Positions 35,296 to 48,764 of a stretch of 64,000 nt of DNA are shown one piece after another. The notes beneath the pieces were generated by a model, which was not told where the DNA came from, did not search any database, and worked only from the letters and a program-made list of their open reading frames with translations. A program made the position numbers and the translations under genes. The DNA is from Oreochromis niloticus (lineage: Eukaryota > Chordata > Actinopteri > Cichliformes > Cichlidae): the NCBI RefSeq assembly GCF_001858045.2, contig NC_031985.2, forward strand, positions 31,587,831 to 31,651,830, read 5' to 3'. Each line of letters starts with the position of its first letter. The first letter of the stretch is position 1.

Positions 35296-35945
35296 TTCAG
35301 GTCATGAGTCCACTGTGATTGTTGCAGCAGCTAACGTCTGGATTAACTTGCTTATTTTCATGAAGAGCCATAACACTTCTGGAATAAGATAAAAGTGGAG
35401 ATATTTGGGCAAAAGGTTTGGTGAAAACCAAATGCAACACATCATACCAACTTTCAAGCACGTTGGTAGAGGCATAACGATTTGGGCCTGTTTTGCAGCC
35501 ACAGGAAGTGGGCAACTTGCTGTCATGGAGTTGACCACAAAAACCTCAGAATATCAAAGTATTCTAGAGTCAAATGTAAGGTTATCTGCCTGGCAGCTAA
35601 AGCTTGGCCAAAATTGCCTCATGCAATAAGACAATGATCCCAAGCACAGGAGCAAATCTACAACAGAATGGCTGAAAAGAGAATCCAGGTGTTAATCCAA
35701 GCAAACCTGATCAGGACCATAAGAAAGCCCTACATAACGAATATCTCAAAGAACTGAAGTAACGTAGAAAAGAGCAGGACAAAATTCCACAACCATTTGA
35801 AAGACTAATAAAGTCATGCAGAAAATTATTAACTTAACTAGTGCTGCTGAAGGTTGTTTTACAAACTACCAAATCATAGAGTGTATTTGGTTTTTCAAAG
35901 GACTGCTTAGAATCCTGTGAAATGTTCTGTTTTGCATGACTGTAT
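35296..35945 (+). pseudogene. Decayed Tc1-like transposase relic
   Basis: A plus-strand frame reads N-Q-M-Q-H-I-I-P-T-F-K-H-V-G-R-G-I-T-I-W-A-C-F-A-A-T as two joined conserved blocks around 35420-35505. Then come Y-Q-S-I-L-E-S-N-V-R near 35550 and, after a stop, D-N-D-P-K-H-R-S-K-S near 35631-35660, which holds the second catalytic Asp. The first-Asp region is not clear. The catalytic-Glu block is deleted or scrambled and the C-terminal tail is frameshifted. It is inactive and related to the relic at 4725-5110. Confidence 0.8.
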
Positions 35946-36055
35946 AATGTATGGTTTCAAAACTAGAGGTTTAACAAAATAAAAATCTGAAATTCTTTTT
36001 TTTTTTAATTTCAGAAGGGTCAGAAGGGCTTCCCATTGCCCACAGGCCTCTAGGC

Positions 36056-36258
36056 CAGGGGTCTCGAACTCCAGGCCTTGAGTGCTGGTGTCCTGCAGAT
36101 TTTAGATGTGTCCTTGATCCAACACAGCTGATTCAAATGGCTAAATTACCTCCCCAACATGGCTTGAAGTTCTCCAGAGGCCAGTTTTAGATAACCACAG
36201 GATGATATCTAAAACCTGCAGGACACCGGCACTCAAGGCCTGGAGTTGCCTACCCCTG
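36056..36258. mobile_element. hAT-like MITE, 203 bp
   Basis: Both ends read caggggt inward and the ends pair for about 45 bp with few differences ('ctccaggccttgagtgc', 'ggtgtcctgcag'). Flanking 8-mers ctctaggc and ctttgggc agree at 6 of 8 positions, as expected of an aged hAT target duplication. It is a miniature non-coding element of a family abundant in teleosts. Confidence 0.75.
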
Positions 36259-39244
36259 CTTTGGGCCAATACCCGGAATACACACTGGATAATCCACAAA
36301 TCCCAGCAAAATCAAGACCAAAACCCCCCAAAAAACAAACTGAAAGAAGAATTTGACCTCGGTAATTAGAAAAACTGTGATATAATATGACAAGCCCCGT
36401 GTTAAAATACATTTACAGCATGACATGTAGTGTCAGTGAAAGTGTACTCAAACTGCTCCATGAGGGGTGTCTGCTAAAAATGGTTGGGAAGCAATAGTAA
36501 AAACCTCGTTCAACCTACTATGGAGCCTATAGAGTTATTCCGAAACATGCTGCTGATAAAATTCCCAGAATATCATTAAGTATTTTTTGGAGCATGGCTT
36601 TTCTTGACACAAAAGCAGGCAGACCTCCTGGGGTTTCATTTCCAACATGAAAAGGCCACCTCTGCCTTTATGCAGGGCCCGGGCTTCATTGTGATGTGCA
36701 GTGGTGTTTAGGATTCCACAAATACCTCTATATTTAGGTAACAGCAGATTCACACTGGTGATAAAATGCATTCATTGCAATGCAGGTCGAAAAAGACATC
36801 AGAAAAATGAACCCTAGAAAACATGCAACCTGCCCTTTGCTCTTAACAATTTCAGAGCGAGCCTGCCATATAGAAGATCTGTGGGAAACTCCATTACAAC
36901 GAGAGAAAGGCTGCAGGTCTTTCCTGATTAGAAATTGATCAGGTCATTCAAATTCTACCCTGGAGGGAAGCAAAGACGATTGGGTTTAAGACTGCCTGAA
37001 AAAGACTACACAGCGACACAGCTTGCCTGTTGATTTCATTCTCGCTATCGGAGCAGGAAAACAAACTGTACAGGCATTTATCTGCTGCACTGACACAGAC
37101 CAATGCACAGGCAAGCTTAGAAGTGATCCCGTCTGCTGTTTGAGAGTCAGTAACTCACAGCGCAGCACACATTTGCATAGAGCCCAAGGTTGGTTATTGT
37201 CAAAGGCAGCGAGTTTGACAAGGATACCTGGGGACACGTCTAATGGACATATCAATGAAGAAGCCTACTTCTATAAAACAAGCTGTTGACTCCACTCAGT
37301 TTGAAGCTCTTTGGCATTAAGGGTGCAGGTAGATGGAAGAGCGAGCAGAATTTATTCTCAAACAGGTGGCGCCTCCCCGCTTTTGACAACACACAGACTG
37401 TCATCTCGCTCCTCTGACCTTGTCCGACTGAAGGCTGGCAACCCTGCGTTGATCAAAGATTGCCAAGCTGAGACAGCAAAGCGTCTGTTCACACTTCACA
37501 GACTCCAGGGGGGTTTAGGGAGAGAGAGGGAGGGAGAACGAGATGGGGTGGCAAACAGTAAAGAGGGGAAAAAAGTGCACCACCCCCCCTCCTAATCTTC
37601 AGTTCTGAGAAGTCATCAACTTTGCAGGGTGTAGTTACAGTAAAGTGTTTTCAGTTTGTGTTCTGTGGAAATTGTTTTTTCTCTCCGGCTTACCTCTGCC
37701 ACAATTTTAGAAATCAAAATTCTGCAGTTTTTAAACTTCTTTGTATTATATAGTTGAGAAAGGTATCTGCTGAGCTGAGAACTTGCTGACTTAAACCAAG
37801 CCTCTCAGTTGGAGTTAACTCTCAGAAGTGCTGCGACCACTGTTTCAATGTCATTTTTACATAAAAATAATAATATACTTGCTATGTGGCACACTGGCAG
37901 ACTGAGTGAATGGGTAATCTTTTCATGTAGGATGGAAAAAATCTCCCCCTTGTGTTGCAGAACAAGAAAAGTCTTCACTCATGGGACACTTTATAAAACT
38001 AAATGCCTGATTGTGTCAAATATAAATAAGTAATCCTAATTTACAGCAACATTGTCTAGTCAACAATCATCCATCCAGCCATCATTTTTCACAACTTAGA
38101 TTAATGTGCGTTTGATTGCACATGATCTGAAATCCCTCTGTTGGTGTCGTTCCTGCATCATGTTGGTCCTGGATCAATACTGCATCTGACCAATCACATT
38201 GTCAGCTTTTAGTTAGCCAAGAGGTGACATAATGCTGTAAAATGCTGTCACAAGGAGACTAACATGTGTAACCTAAATTTAATAACCTAAAAATCTTCAA
38301 GCTTACCACTTGTTGTAGAAAATTTTTGTATAAACAAAGGCGTTCTTTCTCCTCCATGTACCAAAGCTATAGCATCACATGTGTCTGGTAAGCTGCCATG
38401 TTGATCCTGGACCACCACGGGGATATCAAATACACCCTTTTATCGCAGGGTGTCCAATAAAAGCCATTACTTCTCAACACTTAAACAAATACAACACAAT
38501 TTAATGTAACTCCTTACAGTTCCTGTTAGATCTATCATCACCCACCGATTTCTGGATTTTATATTTTTTGGTAAAAGGCATAGTGGTTCTTTGAAACCAG
38601 GAACTGCTAACTAGTGAAACCAGGGATCATTAAAGATATCAGTAATCATTCATCAATGTCACCGCAACTTAAAAAAAAAAATATAGTGATATCCAGTGAT
38701 GGCCTGACTGCAAACTAAGTGTCAAACCCAAACCCACCTGATCCTAGTAATGCTTCAATATTAAAAATATCAGTTGTTTTAACTTAAATATGAAGAGATT
38801 AATTTAGACAATAGTGAGCGTCACACTTCAACGCCTTCCTCTGTGGTTTAGTTGGTTTCTTTTTGTTGCACCTTCTGTTTAAAGAATCAGTTTTTCTTAT
38901 TTACCAGTTATTACTCTAGGTTATGTGGGGGTGGGGCAGTATGTCAGCGCCACTGCTGCAATTGTTGATCATCATGATTAGTGGACCAGGCTCCAGTAAC
39001 TACCCTTTGTTTATAGAACGTTGGCATGCACCCTTTGCCTCACAGTTCTCCCTCTAGCTCTCCTTACAAGTCGGCCACTTGTCCCTTTCGATATGAAATA
39101 CTGTCCGACTTTTAGTAAAACAGTAAAAAACAGATAGGAATATAACAGCACATGTTTTACCTGCTTAGTTAAGCTTAGATAGCCCAGTATCATGTGGAAA
39201 AGGCCCAATGTGGCAACACTGAAGCAGGTAAGATGTGTCCGCAT
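36259..39244. other. Non-coding stretch without recognised features
   Basis: Open frames here are short and none resembles a known protein. A GC-richer patch with purine-rich 'gagagagagggagggagaac' lies at about 37520-37540. I see no repeat family that I can name. Confidence 0.5.
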
Positions 39245-39685
39245 CACAGACTGTATATAAAAGACAGGCGTATTGTTTTCTGGATTTTAAAGCCTTGGTG
39301 TCGGCATTTTGGCTGCATTCTTCTTGTTATTTTGAAGCCAGAAATGAACAGTGTTGGTTTAGCAGTCCAGAGAGTAGAATGCTAGCTTATCAGCTCATGC
39401 TAGCAAACTTGGTTAGCAAGCTGCATTCTTAAACTGCAGTAGTGTGTCACATATATATGCAAATCTGTACCAAGCTACCGAACCACATTTTCTTTGACTA
39501 CCTGTAACATTAAATCAAATATTTCCATTAAATATGATTAAAATTATGCTACACTGAAATTCCCCTACTATACAACTGATAAGCTATTTTTATAAGGCCT
39601 TTCAAATAAACCAGCTCAATGAGTTAATTTCATAGCTTCTGGAGTCTACCCCATAAGGCCACTGGAGGCACTGCATTACTACATA
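39245..39685 (-). repeat. Dispersed repeat family C, antisense copy
   Basis: It opens with 'cagactgtatataaaagaca' (antisense of the family end) and closes with 'aaggccactggaggcactgc' (antisense of the family start). It is diverged, with the internal order preserved. Confidence 0.5.
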
Positions 39686-42600
39686 GCATAAATATAATGT
39701 ATACCTATTTTTAAGCATTAATAAAGATAAGTATTCAGATAAGTAGCATATCTCACAATTTGATGTTTGTATAAATTAATAATAATACTCATCAATTTTC
39801 TTTCTGCATCCACTGTTACATTATATCATGTATTTCCGGAATTAGCACACATAGAGCCTTCACTTTAGAACCACAGCACCTTGCCAAAGGATAGTAGGGA
39901 AACTTTTTTGCTGACCAATGCTAGACTCCCACTGTGTACCCAGAATGCCTTCTTCCAAATGAATGATGGGGCAGCATTTCTTCATGCAGGGTCGCAGCCG
40001 ATCTCTACATGGCCAAAAGAAGAGCATTTATAACCTGAAAACCCGTCTGAATGACAAAATGGCTTTACTTTCAACAACACGTACAGCCAGTGATGATACG
40101 TAGTCCATGTCTGAAAAGGGCTTTAGAAACACTTATTGCACAAATAAAGGAGCCTACCAGCTCAATTATTTAATAAAACAACATTATAACAAACCTAAGT
40201 GTAAGAAAACCTCTTTTATCATCAGCGTTCAATATCCGAAAGTGCACCAGGCAGGATGAATAAGAAAAGCTGTTTAAAGCAACCAAGAAGAAATCCAGAG
40301 GGATTTTCTGTGAAATGTCTGCTTCATAACTAATAATACCTCTCAGAGAATAAAAAAATGAAACAGCTCCAGATTTTACATTTGATGGCATCACGTCTAT
40401 GAGTCTTCATGCTCTGGTCTCTGCCTTTGATGGAGAGTATTTCATTTTCACAGTTATTGACTTTCAGCTCAGTGCTCTATTTTAATAAAAGGGGAGGTAT
40501 GGTTATGTTTCTTGCTCTAGCAGATAAAGAGGATTCCAGGGTCACTGAAGGATTGAACAGTGAGGGCAAAGTCTTCTGAGGTGATTTGAATAAGCTGAGA
40601 AATGTTTTTGAGGTCAGTTCACACATGTGAATGGAGCATGGGATCAGTTGGTAGATTAGTTCATTCAGCTGGACCTGGCTTATATAAAGGGAAAATAACC
40701 ATCCATCATTTCTAAAACCATCTTAACTGTATAACCAGTCCTTTAGATTTTCAGGTTTTGTTTCATTACTTTAAACATAAAGTATGTGGATTGGAAAATA
40801 CACAATATTCTACATACTGCACCTTTAGTAGCGGTCTCCATGACTCTGACAGGGCTGCAAATAACACCCTTTTAAATTTCAGTGAACCAAACAGGAAGTG
40901 GAAAGCGATCACATTTAAAACATGACTGTTTATCTAGCGCCCGACATTTTGACGGTGAGAATATTGTTTGCCCAACAGCAATATCTATTTTTAAACAGGA
41001 ATGGTGTGTGTGTGTTCACACCAATGATAAAAAAAAAGCATTTCTCATCAAAAAATATAGTGATATGTAGTCAGCATTTGCACTTGTTGATGTGTTTATT
41101 TTTATTTTTTGAAGGCTAGTTGTTTTCAAACGCAGTAATTGCTCAAAGCAAATTTCTAGTATGAAATTGTATTTCAGTATAAATACTAAAAGAACGTATT
41201 GCTTGTGAAAAAGTGAATATACTGTATTCTTCTACATCTAGTATTTCACGACTTCACTGAGTGTCTTAGTAGTCTTTTAAATACTCACCAATAAAAAAAT
41301 CATTTAATGCACATTAAATAGCATAAACTAAACCACTGTTGGGCTCTAATTACTACCTGAGGCACAGATGAATAGATATATAGATAAATAGAACTGATTT
41401 AAAAGTTAAGTGCAGAAAGAAAATAGATGTAAACACTCAAAAACAAAAGCAGAGGACTATTTTTTTTCAGGTAAATTGTGAACTCCGAGTACATTTCCCC
41501 CTCTGTGGCTACTGTCCATGCTATGGACTACAGACTGGGTTATAAATTCCCAGCTGGAATTTACTATAACGTTTTTTGAAAAGAAAACTTCAAAGCACAA
41601 AAGTTTTAAGACATATCCTTTTTCATTGTTTGGCAAATTAATACTGAACTGAAGACTGATGTTACGCTTTTACTTTTAGTCAATATCAGCATGTTAGCTT
41701 AACACATACACTTGAAAAAGTCAAACAGGTAGCCTTAAAGTTTAATCCTTAACACTTTACATCTTCTTTATTTTATACATACAAAAAAGAAGTACAAAAT
41801 AAACATATGTCCGTTTTCTTTAGCACCCACTTTGGTTTTCTTCACTTGTTATTCATATTGTTACCTCTCGCCAAGGAGGTTATTTTGCTTGTGTGTGTGT
41901 CATCCTGTCTTTCACGTTGGCTTGAAACGCTTTAAATGAATTCTAAGAAAACTTTCTAAGGCTGTAGATTCGGGTCATGTTAAGAAGCCAAGTTTATCTT
42001 ACATCCACCAAAGTTTTCAAGGTCAACTTCATGATTAATTGGTCAAAAAACAGCAACTTTCTACAAGCATGGTGGAGTTTTACAAGTGTGGTGTGTATCG
42101 TCAACACATAGAAAGTACTGTATAAAGATTAAAAACATCAAGTCACACTTGACCTTTAGCCTCTTGATCACTGTCAAAGTGATCATAAAACAAACTTTAC
42201 TAAACAATGAAATGAATGCTACGCATATACTACATCTACATAAAAAATAATTGTACTCCAAACGATCTCAGGTATATGAAAATGGGTTTCAAGAAGTAAG
42301 TAAATAAGAAAATAAGGAAAACCTGCACTTTGCACTTGTTTTTACTGCACTGCAAACTACTTAGTCCATTTCAAAAGAGCAAACAAGTAAAAATATATAC
42401 AATACTACTTCCCTAAAAGTAAATACTGCCCAGAGGTGTTTGTACTCTTGGAGTACTTCTTGTTACATTACGTTTTATTCTGAAGTGTCTACCCAAACCA
42501 ATTTCAGGGATTTACTTGGACCTAACCCTAACCAGACTTATCCGCCTAAATCTGCAAGTTTTAGACAACTCTAAAACCTTTCAATGCCAACATACAGGCT

Positions 42601-44902
42601 TGTCATGGATTAAGAGCAGGGTAGAGAGAAGTAAACGTTACTTCTAGTACTAATAGAGTCTCTTCTGGCTGTCTGACAACTGCTCAGAGCCAGAGATAAT
42701 CCAGCAAAGCACAACATGAAACTTGTTTTTTTTTTTCCAATCTGTGCCAGGCTAACTGACTGCTGGCTTTTTATTTAATGAAGAGCTATGAGAGTAGGAT
42801 TGATTGTCAAATGCAAATCTCTCACAGAAAGCGTATTTTCCTGAAACTATTCCTTTTATGTGTTCCACTGTTTTCAGGAGGAATCACTAGGTTTACGTCC
42901 AGAGCCAACGGCAGTGTAGTAAAGTCAGAGAGTCATGGGATCTGTCGAAAATAATAACACAATATGAAAACTTGGTTGTTATTTAAGCCTGAGGTCTACA
43001 AGTTTCATAACGTTAATGCGTACATATTATAGATGAAAAAATAGCTGCTTTAAGAATGGCAGCTTATATGCCACCACCGCATACACACACACACCTCCAC
43101 TGCTCTTTTGAAAAAAGTGTCAAATTTGGCTCCGGGCATGTCGCATCATTTGACTGAAGGTCACTGGGTTTGTCACACTCTCTCACAGTAACTAGAATGT
43201 GTAGATTTTAAACAAATAACGCGTCTCACTACTGCACGGCTGCACGCGTGGAAAGAAATGCTTTCCGTGCCCTTGTTCTCTCGCAGACTTGTGTAAACGA
43301 CTGTGACGTGCTTCACACAGATTCTTTCCATTTACATCACCGCCTGCTTTCTTCTTTAACGCCCTCGTTCAAATCAGGTTTACTTTTATTAACACAGCTG
43401 TAATAAACCTTTACTCATTTGCCCTGAGTCAGCAGCTGATTATATATCTAATTTTATTGCTGCAAAATTACATTATCCACTCACTTTCACCCTCTCATTG
43501 CATTTCCACTGACTACTGCAGACTCTCATTCGTCACGTCCTTCACAGCCCTCCATGTACCTGCAGTTGCCTGAAGCAATAAAGTTTCTCTGGTGTGTTAA
43601 CTCCCTGTGAGGCTGCCTTATTCACTTCAGGCTGATGTCACCAAGTACAAACAGAGAGCAGTGCACTTTGAGATGAATCTTCACACCATGTTTCCAAGCA
43701 ATTCCCTCAGCTCAGGCTTACCATTTTAAATGCCTTAACATAAACCCCCCAACTGGTTCCAACTACCTCAAGCCTCACTCTGACAATATCGCATATATTC
43801 TGTGCCACGCTATGCATGCTTCTAGCGATATATGATGTTTACACAGTGAAATATTTAAAACTCTGTACTTCTTTTTTTATGGCTGTACTAGTCAATCAAA
43901 TAAAAGATGTCTTGTGCAATTTCTCTAAACCACCCCCTCTCCAAGTTTGGTACCTGTGAATACTTGGCTTCTCTGCTAGAATTGAAAATAAGCTTTTGTC
44001 AGTTCTGAATGTTTTCATGTACAGAATGAGTTTGCAAAGAGCGACCCAGCAGGCCAGGAAGTTTTTGAATTCATTTTTGAATATAGGGTTAAAGACTGTG
44101 TCAGCAAGGGTTTAAAGGTTAAATTCATTGACTGATATGAAGAATCAAGGAAACAGAAAGGTTAAAGGGTCAAAGCTTAATAATTTTTATATCATAGTTG
44201 AAAACCAGCCAAGGCAATTTTAGATGAATGAAAGAAAGACTTATGGAAATACAGCGATTATACTTGGTAGGAGTAATTTCACCCTGAGCTCAGAGACCAT
44301 AGTTGGACTCCAGCATGGAACCTTTCTTATTACTTTTACACCACTTTCATTCATTTAGTTAGTTTAGGTTTAATGTACAGCCACCACTTTTTTCAAACCT
44401 CTGTTTTCTTAGTTGCCATGGTGATTTTACATCCCAGAAGAGTCTTGTATTACCTATTTAAATACATTTGTTTAAAAGTCAAGCTGGCTGTAATGCAAAC
44501 AGGGGGAAAATGTGTCGTGTTCTTGTCACTACTAAAAGTTTTGCCGTGATACATGCTTCAGTTTATGTCATGATTTCATTTCTATTGGATCTTTTCTTGT
44601 TTTGCATTTATCACACAAGCTTTACTACCTCAGCAAGTGCAGCAACTTTTAAAAGCTATTTTTGTGTGCATTACTAACTCCTGGCACTTCTACTGAAGAT
44701 TTTTATGATTCATAATGTGAAAGGTTTTGCTGCAAAATGTAAAAAAACACAAAAGCGTCAGGGCCCCTTTTTAAGACCATCCCTTTGTGTAGTGCTGCAC
44801 AACTTTTAGGCTTAGATTGCTCTTTGCAAATGGTGATTTCAACTCTAACGTTCTCAATGAACAAACATCAACTTCTGTGACTTCTATGGCAAGGATCATC
44901 TT
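39686..44902. other. Non-coding stretch, mostly unique-looking DNA
   Basis: No host exon was recognised. The only repeat-like block is about 41855-42050, where 'cgccaaggaggttattttgc' resembles a common fish retroposon end, at low confidence. The rest is AT-rich, with no RNA gene motif seen. Confidence 0.45.
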
Positions 44903-45053
44903 TGGGGGTTGCGGATGAGCAGGTGACCATATGCCGCATGGCTGAGAGTGGCTAGCCCGGGTCTGAATCCGTCCTGCGGTCCTTTGCCAAATGTCTTCTT
45001 CCGTCACTCTTCACTGTACCCTTTCAAAATAAAGCTGTAAAATATTTTTTAAA
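44903..45053 (+). mobile_element. tRNA-derived SINE with target-site duplication
   Basis: A 12-bp direct repeat aaggatcatctt flanks the unit at 44891-44902 and 45054-45065. A B-box-like element (ggtctgaatcc, 44960-44970) follows a weak A-box region, then a tail with 'cctttgccaaatgtcttctt', 'ctttcaaaataaagctg' and a short A/T end. The layout is RNA polymerase III head, body, then LINE-like tail. It is 151 bp and non-coding, and the duplication is intact. Confidence 0.8.
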
Positions 45054-45207
45054 AAGGATCATCTTCGGTGATCTTTCACTGAGCATGCTTGTTTTGTTCT
45101 TGTTGCTTTTTTGACAGTTACAAGAGTTTTTATTATAATAAAAATGTAAGGCATTTTGCCATAAATAAGTGTCACAATGCATTAAATTTTGGGGGGGCAC
45201 TAGCAAG

Positions 45208-45252
45208 AAAACTGTCAAGATTCAAGATTCAATCTTGAATCCTGACAGTTTT
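45208..45252. repeat. 20-bp hairpin beside an 'agattcaagattca' repeat
   Basis: Arms 45208-45227 and 45233-45252 are complementary at 19 of 20 positions around a 5-nt loop. Directly after come more copies of 'gattcaagactcaagattca' and 'tagtgtttattgtcatgtgt', which resemble the end of a common teleost element. The hairpin is probably the terminus of that element. Confidence 0.7.
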
Positions 45253-46129
45253 CAAGAGATTCAAGACTCAAGATTCATAGTGTTTATTGTCATGTGTACA
45301 GAAGAAATAGCATTTCTCTGTGTACTGAAATTCCTCCTTTGCCTGTCCCACTTGTTCAGTGCCCAGAGTGGACTAAAGTTAATGCTGCCACACAACCAAT
45401 GGTGAAGTCCATTGGGGCTGCTGTACACACCCAGTTATTCTAGTAGAATTATTTCTCTGTGCCTTTTACTCCCCTAGAGAACTATTTAACCTGCAAAACC
45501 ACATCGTTAAATTGTAAATTAAAAACCAAAGAGCCAAGGTTGGGCTGCAAGAGGACAGTGGACAAATTTAGGCACAGTTGGGTTTTTTACTCAACGTCTT
45601 TTACTCAGCGTTGCCTCTATTGTGGCCTTCTGTAATTCCAATTTGACAAATACTGTGTGCCAAAAAGAAGCCATCTTCTGATGTTTTAATATGCTGTCAC
45701 ATGCTTGCAGATTGCAGTTGGTTGAACACTACAGATAAATGACTTTCAGTATAACAGAGCCACTGTCTCCATGAAATCTGTTTAACTCCCTGATTGAGGT
45801 TTTTGTGCCATTTTGCTGTTTGGAACAATGTGTTTGGCTGTCAAACACAAGTCGATATTCACTTTAAATCATTTTCTTCACTCTGCTGTAGCGTCGTGAC
45901 ACAGAAAAAAATAAAACATCAATATGATAATGAAGCCCCCCATTCCAAAAAACACACGAGGTACAGGTGCACATTTTGTACAAACCATTTGGCCTCTCTA
46001 ACTCAGTATCAGCCAGCTAATGATTTTCAGATTTGATGAGCACTTTGTGTAGTAAAAAGTTAACTCGGGTAGAGGCAGGCACAGCTACAGCCTCCTGTGA
46101 AAACTGGGTTTGATGTTCACTCTCAAATG

Positions 46130-46400
46130 AAAATCTCTGACCAATTTTGCATGCAGTCAAATGTCGTCCGCTCCCGTCCACACACGTTAACTGAGAGCAA
46201 GGTGGACAGAATGTAAAGCAGGCTTTGATTATTGATGTCTGTTGTCAAGCACATTCTGTGTCCAAAATGAGACATCTCTCTCATTAATCATTAACAAAAA
46301 TGCACAATGCCTCCAATAGAATGAAATGTGCAGTCCATTTGCCAACACACAATACATGTTCCCATGATACTAGAGCTTTTTTTCCACCCTCCAGTTTCGG
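46130..46400. repeat. Tandem diverged duplication, copy 1
   Basis: Shared anchors with copy 2, in the same order, are ttttgcatgcag (46145), gaatgtaaa-cagg (about 46210), cattaatcat (46282) and gcagtccatttgc (46330). Offsets to copy 2 are 285, 282 and 276 bp, so the pair is a tandem duplication with small indels. It is not a recognised transposon family. Confidence 0.75.
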
Positions 46401-46414
46401 TGTTTTTATCTCTA

Positions 46415-46690
46415 GTTTTGATTAGGCCATTTTGCATGCAGACAAATGATTTTCCTGCACTTTCACTGATAGCTAGATGCAGCCAGAAAGAGAATGTAAA
46501 ACAGGTCTCAGTATTAATGTGTTTTGTCGAGGAAGTTCTCCATCCGAAAGGCGATGCCTCTCCCATTAATCATGAGCACCAGGGTAAGGTGTGGGAAGAA
46601 ATAAAGCAGTCCATTTGCATTTCTCGCAGACATAAAAATGTCCACCATGATGCAGCTGATTCTTTACGTTTAGTTTTTCTGATCGTTGAC
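46415..46690. repeat. Tandem diverged duplication, copy 2
   Basis: The partner of 46130-46400. Conserved words include ttttgcatgcagacaaatg (46430), gaatgtaaaacagg, attaatgtgttttgtcgag, cattaatcat (46564) and gcagtccatttgca (46606). An open frame of 205 codons crosses this copy on the plus strand (46328-46945), but it has no recognisable domain and is judged fortuitous. Confidence 0.75.
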
Positions 46691-48764
46691 TGTTTTACTG
46701 TAAGGCAGTTTTACACCCAAATGCCTTTTTCCTCTTTATGTAGATGCAAAAATACAAGCCGCAAAAGGAGATCAGATGGCACAGCAGCATGTTTACTGAG
46801 GACTGAGGTCCTTGGAGGATTCTTCAACACTGTAAGCTATTTTGCCATGTGGAGTCAAAAATTTGGCACACAACTAGGAAACATGTTTCCAGCAGCATGT
46901 TTCAGCATGACAGTGGTCCTATTTAACTGCAAGGCACAAGGATGATTCCTTTGTTTAATTTCTGACAGTCATTATTCAGGCATCAGGTGGGATGGTGGAT
47001 CTGTCACTACATCAATGACACAGAATGTTGGGTTTTTTTGTTTTTGTATCAAATGATTTCTCTATCAGCGTGCCAGTCAGATCCACTGAGGATTTCACTC
47101 TGTCTCTGATCTCGTTCCAGATTCACTCCTGCATTTGGAAGAAATCCTCTTCTGTCAAGAAGAACATGAAAAGCAAAGTGTCCTCTCCAGAGAACCAAAG
47201 CATTGGTTGTTTGTTCAAATTTTAAAGAACTAATGTTTATGTTTACTACCGTGGCACAGCAGGAAGTGTGGTAGCAGATCCTGGAGTGAAAATGACGCAC
47301 GCACAGGTGTGTGGTTGGTTAAAAGAAAATGTTAAAAAGAAAAGAAAACACTATGAGTTTAGCACGTAATAATGACTTTCCATGCACTGTAGCCTCTATA
47401 CAGTTTATTTTGTTAACTGGTAATTACCCTGGAAATACCCAAAATGATCACAGACATGTTTGTCATGGTTTGAATATGAACAGAAATCCTAGTGAAACAG
47501 ATCTGAGTGACGACAAAAACAGGTTTTGATACATTTCCAATATATAAATTTATGAGTGGTGTGAACAGTTGCCACATGCACATTAAGCAGGTTACTTCCC
47601 CAGACAAAAGACACGAAAGTATTCTGACCTTCACATCTAAACCCAAGCAAACCCACACGAGACTGTTGACTCAGCAGGGATAATATTTAACAAGGACAGA
47701 TGAGAATAATTATTTGAAAGTAATACAAAATGCATGAGAGCCTCAGTGCGTTTCTGCCATAAACCGATGCAGAAAATGTCTAAACTAGTTCATACAAATT
47801 CACCAGAATTCTGAAAATTAAGAGTCTGATATCCAGCTTACTGTGTCTGATCCACAGCTCAAATGAAACCTAAAGCAATCTGCGAAGGTTCACACAAAAC
47901 AAACTTTCTTTAGAAATGTGACTATCCCTTAATTCTTCTTGCCTGGAGCTATTTAAAGCCTAACCACAGGTAGGCGGATAAGTATGAAGCTCATTAACAG
48001 TCTGTTTTGAGGCTGTTTTTGGTGCATGCGCTCAGCTCTCATCCTCCACTGAAAGATCCAGAATCAGTTAGCTCAGGCACCATAACACTGCATATCCACA
48101 CAGAATTCATAGTGATGCTGATCAATGCCAGTACTGTGACGAGTACACGTCTCACTGGTGACATTTCAGGCTTTCACAGCATCTCCTTGTTCAGGAACAA
48201 AGATTCTCATCCATCTAAAATTTAAATAATTTAAATACTAATACACTCACTAATAACCACTATTTTTTCAGAGAGCTTTAATTTCAGAGAGTGTTTAATC
48301 TAACCCCAATCAGCTTTTTCTATGTATTCCTAGTGATACCGCTTTAGGAATGATCCTTTAGTTGAACCTTGGCTTATTATATGGAACCAGCACAAAGCAC
48401 AGTTTTAATTTGTACATGTTTCAATTCAAAAATGTTAGCATGCAAACTCGTATCTGGATGAATGTGATTAGTCTGCTTCTCACAGTTTTTTACTGTTTCA
48501 ATTGTAATTGTGATGCTGATTTTGCTATAGGATTGCTGTGCCTAAGCACAGTTTCACAAAGCTTCTTTTTAGGTTGCATTCATATTTCCTTAAATTATTC
48601 TTCCCACATTTGCTAACATGGCTTAACCCATTAAGAACAAGCATTTTACTAGCTACTTTTAGCTCATTTGGTTTAAACAGTTATAGATACAATATTTTTT
48701 TTTCCTATTCAAAACTTTCTCCTGTGATTTACCTCTTTGTACAATCATTCATATCAACAGGCCT
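46691..48764. other. Non-coding stretch without recognised features
   Basis: Short open frames only. I found no mobile element, RNA gene or host exon that I can support. Confidence 0.45.

Noticed and set aside
46328..46945. A 205-codon plus-strand open frame
   Set aside because: It has no recognisable domain, low-complexity composition similar to flanking DNA, and crosses one copy of a non-coding tandem duplication without matching frame in the other copy.
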